From Ferrimonas balearica (GTDB taxonomy: Bacteria > Pseudomonadota > Gammaproteobacteria > Enterobacterales > Shewanellaceae), in NCBI RefSeq assembly GCF_019802085.1, contig NZ_JAHVHV010000001.1, positions 682,001 through 746,000 of the forward strand: a stretch of 64,000 nt of DNA. Direction: 5' to 3'. Position 1 is the stretch's first letter; each line of letters starts with the position of its first letter. Below, in pieces: positions 51,212 to 59,935 of this stretch. Below the pieces are notes generated by a model. The model had not been told where the DNA came from and ran no database searches. It worked only from the letters and a program-made list of their open reading frames with translations. The translations under genes and the position numbers were made by a program.

Positions 51212-51540
51212 CTTACCGATTGCAGTTTGGAAACAACTAGGACACATCTCTGAGTCATTGGGCGCAACACATCGCTTTTTTGTGAGCTGGCGCACCCCGT
51301 AGGGCGGCGAGGTAAAGACACGTGGTCTCAGTTGTTAATGCCTTGACTGAATCGACCCTGTCTCCATGACTGGCGAGGCACCCGCCTAACTCTAACGAGA
51401 CATTCACCTAAAACCTTCTTAGTTGGACACCCACCTTAGGAGCTTACGGCTGCTTCGGGGCGTTTTGCGCCATTCGAACCAGCTGCACAGGGAGTGAGTG
51501 ACCAAACTGCCTTGTCAGCGGACACTAAGACGCCAAATGC
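51212..51540. other. Intergenic region
   Basis: About 330 bp upstream of the TonB receptor. No gene or RNA recognised. It marks the right edge of the lower-GC accessory segment. Confidence 0.4.
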
Positions 51541-51571
51541 AAAAAGCGCCCATAACGGGCGCTTTTTTCTT
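51541..51571. terminator. Rho-independent terminator of yqhD
   Basis: AAAAAGCGCCC-ATAAC-GGGCGCTTTTTT, just beyond the stop of the minus-strand alcohol dehydrogenase; symmetric enough to work both ways. Confidence 0.88.
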
Positions 51572-51586
51572 GGGTGACGCGCCGGC

Positions 51587-52747
51587 TCACGCGTAGGCGT
51601 CTTCCAGAATTTTGCGGCTTTCCTCGAGGCCCAGATCGCCCTGCTCGGACAGCGCCACCATGCCGTGGGCCTGCAGCGCGTCGATCACCTTATCGATGCC
51701 TTCCCGCTCGACGCCGTAGTCGGACAGGCGGGTTTTCACCCCCAGGGACTCGAAGAAGGCACGGGTACGCTCGATGGCGGCGTCGATGCGCGCGTCCTCA
51801 TCGCCCTCCGTGAGGTCCCACACCCGCTCGGCGTACTGCAGCAGCTTGGCGCGTTTTTGCGCCTTGCGGTGCTTCCACATCGACGGCTGGACGATGGCCA
51901 GGCTCTGGCCGTGGTCGATGCCGAACAGGGCGGTCAGCTCATGGCCAATCATGTGGGTGCTCCAGTCGTGGGGCACACCGACACCGATAAAGCCGTTCAG
52001 GGCGGAGGTGGCGCTCCACATCAGGTTGGCGCGGGCCTCGTAGTTCTCGGGCTCGGCCAGGGTCACCGGGCCAATTTCGATCAGTGCCTTGAGGATCCCC
52101 TCGGCGGTGCGGTCCTGCACCTGGGCGCCCACCGGGAAGGTGACGTACTGCTCCAGCACGTGAACAAAGGCGTCCACCACCCCGTTGGCCACCTGCACCG
52201 GCGGCAGCGAGAAGGTCAGGCTGGGGTCCAGCACGGAGAATTGCGGGTAGAGCAGGGGGCTCATCAGCGGGAACTTGCCCCCCTGGTAGGAGATCACCGC
52301 GCCCATGTTCATCTCGGAGCCGGTGGCCGGCAAGGTGGCCACGGTGGCCAGGGGCAGGGCGGTGTCAATCGGCGGCGGCGCGAAGCCGTGCTTGAGCAGA
52401 TCGGCGGTGTCGCCCTCGTAGGGGGCCGCGGCCGCCACAAACTTGGTGCCGTCCATCACGGAGCCGCCGCCCACCGCCAGCAGGAAGTCCACCTGCTCGG
52501 CGCGCACCAGTTCCACCGCTTTCATCAGGGTGTCGAACTGGGGGTTGGGCTCGATGCCGGAAAACTCCAGCACGGTGCGATCCCCGAGGCCCGCCAGGAC
52601 CTTGTCCAGGGTGCCGAAGCGTTTGACGCTGCCGCCCCCGTACAGCACCAGCACTTTGGCGCCCTTGGGCACCAGGGTGTCCAGCTCGCCCAGTCGGTCC
52701 TGGCCGAAGACGATGTGGGTGGGGTTACGGTAATCGAAGTTCTGCAT
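51587..52747 (-). CDS. yqhD: Iron-containing (NADP-dependent) alcohol dehydrogenase, YqhD type
   Basis: A 386-residue group III alcohol dehydrogenase, the same length as E. coli YqhD (387). Cofactor binding: VLVLYGGGSVKRFG and AVGGGSVMDGTKF (the GGGS motif). Metal ligands: VVDAFVHVLEQY (Asp, His) and GVPHDWSTHMIGHELTALFGIDHGQSLA (His, His). It reduces short aldehydes with NADPH and helps detoxify lipid-peroxidation products. The divergent AraC gene is the counterpart of yqhC, its activator in E. coli. The ATG is preceded by AAGGAACC on the minus strand. Confidence 0.94.
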   Translation of the reverse strand: MQNFDYRNPTHIVFGQDRLGELDTLVPKGAKVLVLYGGGSVKRFGTLDKVLAGLGDRTVLEFSGIEPNPQFDTLMKAVELVRAEQVDFLLAVGGGSVMDGTKFVAAAAPYEGDTADLLKHGFAPPPIDTALPLATVATLPATGSEMNMGAVISYQGGKFPLMSPLLYPQFSVLDPSLTFSLPPVQVANGVVDAFVHVLEQYVTFPVGAQVQDRTAEGILKALIEIGPVTLAEPENYEARANLMWSATSALNGFIGVGVPHDWSTHMIGHELTALFGIDHGQSLAIVQPSMWKHRKAQKRAKLLQYAERVWDLTEGDEDARIDAAIERTRAFFESLGVKTRLSDYGVEREGIDKVIDALQAHGMVALSEQGDLGLEESRKILEDAYA

Positions 52748-52800
52748 GGGAGTGGTTCCTTGCTGTTGGATGGCTCCATATTAGCGAGCCGGCCACGGCT

Positions 52801-52821
52801 TTGAATGGGCGATACCGTCAA
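52801..52821. promoter_or_regulatory. Dyad in the yqhD/yqhC intergenic region
   Basis: TTGAATG-N7-CCGTCAA resembles the dyad of sites A-F, but no -10 lies 30 bp away on either strand and GATT is absent. It may be a YqhC operator or a chance match. Confidence 0.3.
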
Positions 52822-52915
52822 AAGCATGCCTAAAACGCTCACTGCGGCGTTTTTTGTGCAATCCGGTTCGGGCCTGGTTTATCCTGTGGCCACACCGATT
52901 CACCCGAGGTATTCC

Positions 52916-53791
52916 ATGACACCACTGGCCCAACTGCTCGATGCCCTGGCCCCCGAGGAGGGCTACAACCCCACCGCTTTGCCCGGTGTCGGGGTCTACC
53001 GGGCCAGCACCTCTCGTCCGCGGGAGCCGCTGTGCTACCAGCAGGGGATCATCATCATGGCCCAGGGCTCCAAACGGGTGCACCTGGAGGATCAGCACCT
53101 GGATTACGATCCGGACCACTACCTGGTGCTCACCTTGCCCATTCCCGCCGAGTGCGAAACCCGGGTCAAACCGGGCGAGCCCTTGCTCTCCTTGTTGGTG
53201 GACATCGATTTGGCCCAGCTCAATGCCCTGGTGCGGTTGTTCGATGAGCATCAGCTGGGCCAGGCCGGCAACGACCGACTGGCCGAGGGGCGCAGCCTCT
53301 ACGTCAGCCCCATGACCGAATCCTTCTCCGAGCTGGTACTCAAACTGGCCCGGGCGCTGCAATCGCCGCTGGAGCTGGCGGCCCTGGGAGAGGGGTTGGT
53401 GCGGGAGCTGCTGTTTCATCTTCTGCAGGGGGCCCATGCCGGCCCGCTGTTTGCCCTGGCTCGCCATAACACCCACCTGGCGAGGCTGGAGCGAGCCCTC
53501 AAGCACCTGCACGATCACTTCCATCGGCCGCTGGAGGTGGAGCAGCTGGCCTCCCTGGCCAACATGAGCCCCTCCACCTTCCACCGCAACTTTCGCCAGA
53601 TGACCGCTTCCTCGCCCATCCAGTACCAGAAGAAGCTGCGCCTGACCCGGGCCAAGGAGCTGCTGCTGGATCAGGGGCTCAAGGTGAAACAGGCGGCGGC
53701 CATGGTGGGCTACGAAAGCCCCACTCAGTTCAGCCGGGAGTTCAAGCGCTACTTCGGCCAGACGCCCCAGCACTGTGCCCAGGGCGGGTGA
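52916..53791 (+). CDS. yqhC: AraC-family regulator, YqhC-like
   Basis: A 291-residue AraC protein. The N-terminal AraC_N cupin-like domain covers about residues 20-175 (YRASTSRPREPLCYQQGIIIMAQGSKRVHLEDQHLDYDPDHYLVL). The double HTH is at residues ~193-290: PLEVEQLASLANMSPSTFHRNFRQMT and KVKQAAAMVGYESPTQFSREFKRYFGQTP. In E. coli, YqhC senses aldehydes and activates the neighbouring yqhD; the same divergent arrangement occurs here. The ATG at 52916 has CGAGGT upstream. Confidence 0.85.
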   Translation: MTPLAQLLDALAPEEGYNPTALPGVGVYRASTSRPREPLCYQQGIIIMAQGSKRVHLEDQHLDYDPDHYLVLTLPIPAECETRVKPGEPLLSLLVDIDLAQLNALVRLFDEHQLGQAGNDRLAEGRSLYVSPMTESFSELVLKLARALQSPLELAALGEGLVRELLFHLLQGAHAGPLFALARHNTHLARLERALKHLHDHFHRPLEVEQLASLANMSPSTFHRNFRQMTASSPIQYQKKLRLTRAKELLLDQGLKVKQAAAMVGYESPTQFSREFKRYFGQTPQHCAQGG

Positions 53792-53887
53792 GACCTTTCG
53801 ACGATTGACGGTGTCGCTTCGGTCCACCATGTTGAGAGGGCGGTTAACCGCCACCGACACATCGACTGACGCACCAAGGGGCCGAAC

Positions 53888-54571
53888 ATGGCATCACGGG
53901 ACACCCTGCTGTTCGACATCAATGAAACCACCCTGGACTTGGCGCCACTCAGGCCCAAGTTCGAGGCGGCCTTTGGCGATGCGGGGCACGCGAGGCTGTG
54001 GTTTGCCACCTTGCTGCACAGCTCCACGGTGTGCGCCCTGACCCAGGTGCGCACCGGCTTTGCCGAGCTGGCCGGCGCCATGCTCGACAGCCTGGCAGCC
54101 CGGTTGGGCGTGACCTTAAGCGAGACGGCCCGGGGCAATATCCTGGCCACCTTTGCCAGCTTGCCGGCCCATTCGGACATGGTGCCGGCGCTCAAAACGC
54201 TTCGGGCGGCGGGCTACCGCACCGTGGCCTTCTCCAACTCCTCGGAGCAACTGGTTCATCAGCAGATCGACAACGCGGGCCTGAGCCCCTACTTCGACTC
54301 GGTCATCTCGGTGCAGGGCGCTGGCAGCTTCAAACCGGACCCCAAGGCGTATCTTCACGCCGCCCGCACCCTAAACCGGCCCCCGGCGGCCCTTCGACTG
54401 ATTGCCACCCACGACTGGGACACCCACGGGGCGATAAGCGCCGGGCTGAAGGCCGGCTACATCGACCGCAGCGGCACGCCCTACCATCCCCTCTATCACC
54501 GCCCGGATGCCGTCGCCGACACCATGACAGCGCTGGTGGCGCAGATCCGCGCCTTGGATGGCCGGGAGTAA
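53888..54571 (+). CDS. HAD-superfamily hydrolase, haloacid-dehalogenase type II-like
   Basis: A 227-residue HAD enzyme. Motif I is LLFDINETTLDL, with Asp nucleophile; the second acidic position of phosphatase-type DxD is Asn, as is usual for dehalogenase-type members (DxY/DxN). Motif II is TVAFSNSSEQL, motif III the Lys in GAGSFKPDPKAYLHAA, and motif IV ATHDWDTHGAISAGLKAGYIDR. It may act on 2-haloacids or on small phosphate esters; its context (after yqhC) does not settle this. It lies 96 bp after yqhC on the same strand. Confidence 0.85.
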   Translation: MASRDTLLFDINETTLDLAPLRPKFEAAFGDAGHARLWFATLLHSSTVCALTQVRTGFAELAGAMLDSLAARLGVTLSETARGNILATFASLPAHSDMVPALKTLRAAGYRTVAFSNSSEQLVHQQIDNAGLSPYFDSVISVQGAGSFKPDPKAYLHAARTLNRPPAALRLIATHDWDTHGAISAGLKAGYIDRSGTPYHPLYHRPDAVADTMTALVAQIRALDGRE

Positions 54572-54582
54572 GGCGCTCACCC

Positions 54583-55503
54583 TCAGGAGGAGGCCGTCGC
54601 CACCCGGGTGAGGAAGTCCGGGCCGTTCGCCAAACGTTCGAACAGCTGCTCACGAAAGGCGCGCACCCGGGCGGAGACCAGCTTGCGGTCCGCCCACACC
54701 AGGTAGACCTCTCCGGTGGGGCAGGTCACCTCCGGCAGCACCGGCACCAGTTGTCCCTGGGCCACCAAAGGCGCCAGGGTTTTACGGGGGATCAGGCAGA
54801 TCCCAAGGCCTGCACAGGCAGCCTGAATCACCAGTCTCAGGCTGTCCACCGAGTAGCGAGGATTTACCGGCACTCGCACAGCACTTTCGCCCTGGTGAAA
54901 CTCCCAGAAGGGCAGCTTGTTTCCCGCCAGCAGGTGGTGGGTGAGCAGGGCCTGGGGCTCGGTGGGGGTGCCGTGCTGTGCCAGGTAGTCCGGTGATGCG
55001 CCCAGGGCCAGCTCCAGGTTGAACAGTTTGCGCTGCACCAGGTTGAGGGCCTTGGGCGGGTTGGTGGCCACCGCCAGATCGATGCGGTCGTCGACAAAAG
55101 CGTCGGTGTCCGAGGCGAACTCTATGTGGATCACCACGCCCGGATGGGCCGTCATAAACTCGATGGCCAGCTGCTGCAGAAAGGCGTCCGCGAAGGGTTC
55201 CGGGCAGGAGACGCGGATCTCGCCGGTTAGCGCGGTTTGCTGGCTCGACATGCCGTCCCAGGCGTCGTCCAGCTGGCCGAACAACGGGGCAAACTTCCGG
55301 TAGTAGGCCTCGCCGGCCGCGGTCAGGCGAAACTGCTTGGCATTGCGGTGCACCAGCTTCTCCCCCAGTGCCTCCTCCAGGGCCGCGACGGCACGGGAGA
55401 GGGTGGGGGCCGACACCTTAGCCGCGATACTGGCGGCGGCGAATCCCTTGTGCTCCACCGACTGGCAGAACCAGTAGAGGTGAGTGATCTCTTTAGCCTT
55501 CAT
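54583..55503 (-). CDS. LysR-family transcriptional regulator
   Basis: A 306-residue LTTR, HTH at residues 4-63 (ITHLYWFCQSVEHKGFAAASIAAKVSAPTLSRAVAALEEALGEKLVHR) and effector domain with GEIRVSCPEPFADAFL and CAGLGICLIPRKTL. The group is the one that includes activators of small oxidoreductase or membrane genes. It is divergent from the two small membrane-protein genes at 55595-56404, which it probably controls. An ATG seven codons upstream is also possible. Confidence 0.9.
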   Translation of the reverse strand: MKAKEITHLYWFCQSVEHKGFAAASIAAKVSAPTLSRAVAALEEALGEKLVHRNAKQFRLTAAGEAYYRKFAPLFGQLDDAWDGMSSQQTALTGEIRVSCPEPFADAFLQQLAIEFMTAHPGVVIHIEFASDTDAFVDDRIDLAVATNPPKALNLVQRKLFNLELALGASPDYLAQHGTPTEPQALLTHHLLAGNKLPFWEFHQGESAVRVPVNPRYSVDSLRLVIQAACAGLGICLIPRKTLAPLVAQGQLVPVLPEVTCPTGEVYLVWADRKLVSARVRAFREQLFERLANGPDFLTRVATASS

Positions 55504-55594
55504 ATATGCACGCTTACTTTTCAATGTTGTCCGTTTTTGAACGCATGGCCCAATGCTAGATTAGCGCCACGTTTTCAACAACCGGACCGACACC

Positions 55595-55861
55595 ATGAAA
55601 AAGCTTCCCCGTCGATTTCAATATCCGCTGATGGTCTCCATGGTGCTGCCCACCATGCTGATGGGCATGCCGGCCATCCAGGCCTACAAAACTCTGCCCC
55701 AAGGCGAGCCCTTTCTGGACGCCTGGCTGGCAGCCCTGGGCCAAATGCTGCCCACCACCCTCCTGCTGCTGGCGGTAGTGGCGCCCACCGCTCGCCTGGT
55801 GGTAACCCGGCTGCTGCTGGAGCCGGAAGTGGCCCACAACGATGCCCCCGTGGCGCGATAA
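55595..55861 (+). CDS. DUF2798 membrane protein
   Basis: An 88-residue inner-membrane protein with two hydrophobic segments, residues ~12-30 and 47-64. Signature motifs of DUF2798 are RRFQYPLMVSMVLPTMLMGMPAIQAYKTL and FLDAWLAALGQMLPTTLLLL. These small proteins are often next to LysR regulators; their role is unknown. It is followed after 21 bp by the DoxX-like gene, and the two form a short operon. Confidence 0.85.
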   Translation: MKKLPRRFQYPLMVSMVLPTMLMGMPAIQAYKTLPQGEPFLDAWLAALGQMLPTTLLLLAVVAPTARLVVTRLLLEPEVAHNDAPVAR

Positions 55862-55882
55862 CACGGCTGAGGAGGCCTGACC

Positions 55883-56404
55883 ATGAATCAACATACGCTG
55901 GAGATCACCCTGATTGCCTCGGTGTTTGTGCTTACTGCCCTGGGTCTGCGTGCCCTGAAACGGGCCCAGTTGAGTCGCAGCGAGAAAACGCAGAAAGCCC
56001 TGACCGGCTTGCTGGGCGGCTTTATCCTGATGGCGGGTACGGTGAAGTTTTTCGACCCCTTCACCACCATGTACACCACCCAGATCGCCCTGAGCCAACT
56101 GCCGTTCCCCACTCTGACCCGCTGGCTGGGGCAGGCGGTGGAGGTTGGGGCCGGCCTGATGCTGCTGTTGACCCTGGTTCGTGGAGCCAGCCTGGCCAAA
56201 CTCTGGAGCGATGGGCTGTTCGTATTGGGGAACCTGATGATCCTCGGCGCCATGTCCGTGGCCCTCTACGTCCACTGGCACCCGGATGTGCCCGCTACCG
56301 TGCTGCCGATGCAAAGCAAGCCGCCGGTGATGACTCTGGTGGTGATGGCCCTGGTGGCTTGGAACCTGTCGCTGCACAGGCGCAATCGCCTCCGCGCCCG
56401 TTGA
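55883..56404 (+). CDS. DoxX-like membrane protein
   Basis: A 173-residue protein with four to five hydrophobic segments. The pattern GLLGGFILMAGTVKFFDPF, GQAVEVGAGLMLLLTL and the late MTLVVMALVAWNLSL resembles DoxX-type proteins, which are linked to redox or respiratory functions in some bacteria. A basic C-terminal tail (HRRNRLRAR) stays in the cytosol. The start ATG at 55883 has GAGGAGGCC upstream. A terminator follows. Confidence 0.72.
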   Translation: MNQHTLEITLIASVFVLTALGLRALKRAQLSRSEKTQKALTGLLGGFILMAGTVKFFDPFTTMYTTQIALSQLPFPTLTRWLGQAVEVGAGLMLLLTLVRGASLAKLWSDGLFVLGNLMILGAMSVALYVHWHPDVPATVLPMQSKPPVMTLVVMALVAWNLSLHRRNRLRAR

Positions 56405-56409
56405 AGCCT

Positions 56410-56436
56410 AAGCGCCCCTTATCGGGGCGCTTTTTG
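56410..56436 (+). terminator. Rho-independent terminator
   Basis: AAGCGCCCC-TTAT-CGGGGCGCTTTTT (approximate stem AGCGCCCC/GGGGCGCT), just after the DoxX-like gene. Confidence 0.9.
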
Positions 56437-56534
56437 GATTTCGGGCGCCGATGGTTGCGGGCATTACCCTCTCTGGCGCGCCTCTTCCATACTCTGAGTG
56501 TCGCGCCCGGTCGGCGCCAAATAAGGAGAGGCGT

Positions 56535-57554
56535 ATGAAACCGACAGCCTGGGTGCTGATGCTCATCGGTGGCGGCGCTGTGGCGGCGGAGATCAACCCC
56601 ATGCCCCCCAAGCCCGGCCTCAGTGGCAACCTGGGGGCAGGCGTTACCTACTTCTCGGTGGAGTCCAACTTCATCCCGGGCAACCGCCTGGTGGATTTGG
56701 AGAACGAGAGCATCGGCGATCTCAATCGGGCACCGGGTTCGGAGAGCACCCTTTCGCCCAGCTTCCAGTTGGATCTGCGCTACACCCTGGCCAACGGTCG
56801 TAGCCAGTGGTTTTTCGGTAACGCCCTGCAAGATCTGGTGCGCTTGGATCTGACCCAGCAGATCGGCTTTCGCCACAAGGTCGAGGGCTGGGGGACACCG
56901 TCGGTGAGTTACGTCTTCTCCAGCGTGCCCACCGAGGTATACCAGGACCCTTTCGAACTGAACGTGGCGCGCAATAAGACCGACCGCGACTCCAGCGGGT
57001 TTCGCCTGGGCTGGGACAACATCGCCGGCTCCCCGGTGGGGGTGACCTACACCTGGCGGGAGGTGGAGGTGGAGCAGGAGCGCAGCGGCGCGCAGCTGCG
57101 TGCGCTGGGGGACCTGACCGCCGAAGAGCAGGCCAGGCTTCGGCGCGACGGCACCCAACAGCGCCTGGAGGTGCTGGCGCTGCTCGACCTGGCGCCGGGC
57201 CACCGACTGGCCCCCGAACTGTATTACGTCAACCGAGACATCGATGGCGAGGCCAACGCCGGGGACAGTTACGGCGTCCAGTTGACCTATTCGCGTCGCT
57301 TTCCCGCCTCCACTTTGGTGCTCAGTGGCGCCTACGGGGTGCGGGATTACGATGCGGCCAACCCCATCTACGAGCGCCGGGCGGACGCCGACGAGTACGG
57401 CCTGGCCGGCACCTACATCCTGCACAATGTGCTGAACTTCAAGCAGTGGGACCTGCTGCTGGGCACGGCCTGGTACGAGTCCGACTCCGACATCGATTTC
57501 TACGACACCGGGGTGTTCGCCGCCACGGCCACCGTGCTGTACCGTTTTCAGTAG
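56535..57554 (+). CDS. DUF2860 outer-membrane protein
   Basis: A 339-residue exported barrel protein. The signal peptide (MKPTAWVLMLIGGGAVAAE) is followed by the DUF2860 start GLSGNLGAGVTYFSVESNFIPGNRLVDLENESI. The rest has the strands of an 8- to 14-strand barrel and ends VTLF-like with ATVLYRFQ. This family is known mainly from Vibrio, Shewanella and relatives; its cargo is not established. The start has AAGGAGAGG upstream. The gene is monocistronic between two terminators. Confidence 0.85.
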   Translation: MKPTAWVLMLIGGGAVAAEINPMPPKPGLSGNLGAGVTYFSVESNFIPGNRLVDLENESIGDLNRAPGSESTLSPSFQLDLRYTLANGRSQWFFGNALQDLVRLDLTQQIGFRHKVEGWGTPSVSYVFSSVPTEVYQDPFELNVARNKTDRDSSGFRLGWDNIAGSPVGVTYTWREVEVEQERSGAQLRALGDLTAEEQARLRRDGTQQRLEVLALLDLAPGHRLAPELYYVNRDIDGEANAGDSYGVQLTYSRRFPASTLVLSGAYGVRDYDAANPIYERRADADEYGLAGTYILHNVLNFKQWDLLLGTAWYESDSDIDFYDTGVFAATATVLYRFQ

Positions 57555-57570
57555 CCCTCATATGGGCAAT

Positions 57571-57600
57571 AAAAAAGCGCCCCTGGGGGCGCTTTTTTGT
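57571..57600. terminator. Bidirectional rho-independent terminator
   Basis: AAAAAAGCGCCC-CT-GGGGGCGCTTTTTT between the convergent DUF2860 and DsbA-like genes. Confidence 0.9.
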
Positions 57601-57613
57601 CGGTGCGTGGCTG

Positions 57614-58369
57614 TTACTCTTTGGCCATCAGGTACTCGACCATCGCCATACGCTGCTCGTTGGTTTCGATGTCGTCGGAGTAGAGCACCATGTACTTGCC
57701 GTTGACCACCAGGGTGGGCACGTACTTCACATCCAGGGCGGCCATCTCACGCTTGGTGGCCTCCACCAGGGCGTTCACCTCGGCCCCTTCGGCCCGCGTT
57801 TGCAGCTCGGCGTAGTCCAGGCCGCGCTCGGCAAAGAAGGCCTCGAAGTCGGCGTGCTCCGGCGGGGTCTTGGCGCGGCGCAGCTCGACGTAGCGGGTCA
57901 TCAGCTCGGGCACCACAGCGGTGTTGCCGGTTTGCGCCAGGGCGTAGTAGAGGCGGGCGTCGCGCTCCCAGATCTCGTTCTTGGCGGAGTGGCGGGTGTA
58001 GAGGGTGACCTCCTCATTGTCCGCCAGGTAGCTGTCCACGTAGGGGGCGATGTCGATGCAGTAGGGGCAACCAATCCAGATGAACTTCACCAGGTAGGGC
58101 GCCTCGGCCTCGATCTCCATGCCGCTGATGGCCTTGTAGTGCACGCCCTCAACAAACTCGAACGCGCCTTCCACTTCCGGCAACTGGGCCGGGACGGCCT
58201 CCTGGGCCTGGCTTTCAGAGCAGGTGGCGAACAGTGCGGCCTTGCCGTTTTCCTCTGTCTCGGCTTCCCCGCCGCAGCCCTGGGCCAGGGCCGGGGCGCT
58301 TACCGAGGCCATGGCCAGGACCGCCACGGCCAGTGCACGTTTGGTGGTGTGCGCGAATGTGTTCAGCAT
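57614..58369 (-). CDS. DsbA-like periplasmic thiol:disulfide protein
   Basis: A 251-residue thioredoxin-fold protein with a signal peptide ending near ALAQ (residue 30). The active site is WIGCPYCIDIAP (Cys101, Cys104). An all-helical insertion follows, and the cis-Pro loop is YVPTLVVNGKYMV. Before the fold lies an unusual ~60-residue acidic stretch with three extra cysteines (GCGG near 32 and TCSES near 50), absent from classical DsbA. It may make or isomerise disulfides in the periplasm; no DsbB or DsbD gene is adjacent. Confidence 0.87.
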   Translation of the reverse strand: MLNTFAHTTKRALAVAVLAMASVSAPALAQGCGGEAETEENGKAALFATCSESQAQEAVPAQLPEVEGAFEFVEGVHYKAISGMEIEAEAPYLVKFIWIGCPYCIDIAPYVDSYLADNEEVTLYTRHSAKNEIWERDARLYYALAQTGNTAVVPELMTRYVELRRAKTPPEHADFEAFFAERGLDYAELQTRAEGAEVNALVEATKREMAALDVKYVPTLVVNGKYMVLYSDDIETNEQRMAMVEYLMAKE

Positions 58370-58667
58370 TACCGAATCCTTACGTTGAAAATATCGAGGT
58401 TTCGAACAGTTTAACCTCTAAAAACCGAGCCATACTAGCAGTCCCCACTCCGTCCCAGATACGCCCAGGCCTGGCAAAATGCGTGATGTTTGAACTGGAT
58501 CCAACTCCGGTTGCGCGAATGGCATTTCCGGAAACCCCAAAAGGGCGCCCCTGTCGTCCGGCGCGGTGCGCCCCTAGGCGGTCGAATAGGGGGCGCCTGC
58601 GCTATGCTTTGCCATCATTCCTGGTGTTTTTGGGCTCAGGCGGTGCCCGAAATCAAGGAGAGGTGGA

Positions 58668-59708
58668 ATGAACGCCGAGCAGGTGTCGAACCTTATCGAT
58701 ACCCTCTATGACTGTGCCCTCAAGGGGCTGCTGCCCGATTTTCTCCACGCGTTGGCCCAGGCCACCCAGAGCACCAAGTGCTTTATGATCCTGAACGGCC
58801 AGATCGTGCTGGATCCCAAAGGCGAGCAGTGGCGCGAACCGATGTTGGCCTACTTCCAGGAGATGGCCTCCTGTCCCTATTTCCAGCAGATGAAGACTAC
58901 CCCGCTGGGGCAGCCGCTGCTGCTGTCGGAGCGCGTACGGGCGAAAATTAAGGCCTCCAAGCTGGAGCCCTATTACCAGGACAGCGAAACCGAGCAGATC
59001 CTCGGGGTGTCCCAAACCCTGGATGGCCAATTGATAGGCCTGTCGGCCCACCGGGCGGACCGGCGGGTGGAGTACGACGACGCCCATGTCAGGCTGTTTA
59101 AGATGATCGCCCCACATCTGAAGCGGGCCGTGGCGCTGCAGGAGACCTTCCAGCCGGCCTACGCCCGGGAGCAGGCCCTTAAAGCCGCGGTGGAGCTGTG
59201 TCACCAGCCGGTGGCGGTGACCGATCGCGAAGGCCAGCTTCGGGCCTGCAACGCCCCCTTCGAGGCCTGGCTGGCGGGGCTCGGTAAGTCCCTGTTGGTT
59301 GTGCATCACCACCACCTGGAGGCCAAGCCCCAGGGCCTCAATATGGCGTTGACGCCGTTGCTGGCCCAGGGCTGTTGCGGCCGGGGTGGGGACATCCCGC
59401 TACCACGGGGCCGGGGGGTGCTGCGTCTGCTGCCGGTGCCGGCCTCGCTGGGCGATAGGTTGGTGATGTTGGTGGTGCTGCTGCCGCAAAACCCCGATCT
59501 CTCCTGGGCCATCGCCATGTACGACCTCAGCAACAAGGAGTACCAGGTGCTGTCGCAGCTGGCGGCGGGCCAGTCGCTCAAGGAGATCGCCGAGCACAAC
59601 TTTGTCAGCTACAACACGGTGCGCACCCACATCCACCACCTGCTGGCCAAAACCCACACCCACTCCCAGCAAGAGCTGTTAAGCCGGGTGGCTCGTTACA
59701 GCCACTAG
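58668..59708 (+). CDS. LuxR-family (GerE-type HTH) transcriptional regulator
   Basis: A 346-residue regulator. The last ~65 residues form a LuxR-type HTH (YDLSNKEYQVLSQLAAGQSLKEIAEHNFVSYNTVRTHIHHLLAKTHTHSQQELL). The first ~280 residues have PAS-like character: VAVTDREGQLRACNAPFEAWL. It lacks an autoinducer-binding or receiver domain. It resembles orphan LuxR proteins of marine bacteria. AAGGAGAGG precedes the ATG. The unknown target may be the large secreted protein downstream, on position only. Confidence 0.85.
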   Translation: MNAEQVSNLIDTLYDCALKGLLPDFLHALAQATQSTKCFMILNGQIVLDPKGEQWREPMLAYFQEMASCPYFQQMKTTPLGQPLLLSERVRAKIKASKLEPYYQDSETEQILGVSQTLDGQLIGLSAHRADRRVEYDDAHVRLFKMIAPHLKRAVALQETFQPAYAREQALKAAVELCHQPVAVTDREGQLRACNAPFEAWLAGLGKSLLVVHHHHLEAKPQGLNMALTPLLAQGCCGRGGDIPLPRGRGVLRLLPVPASLGDRLVMLVVLLPQNPDLSWAIAMYDLSNKEYQVLSQLAAGQSLKEIAEHNFVSYNTVRTHIHHLLAKTHTHSQQELLSRVARYSH

Positions 59709-59935
59709 CCCTCAAGGGTTCAGAACTCTCCCTCTTCCACAGCCTCAAAATCATCCAATTGGATGACGCGTGCGTTTACTGCCTCTCACTACAGTCTCCA
59801 AAGTGCCCGGGGTAGGGGCACATCGCTCGCCGCTTTCCAAGCATTCATTCATCGTATGGATGGCCCCTGCCTCCTGGCGCGCAAAGCGTTGCTGGACGAC
59901 GTCGTAATGGCGCCTTCGGCAAAAGGAGATTGACC

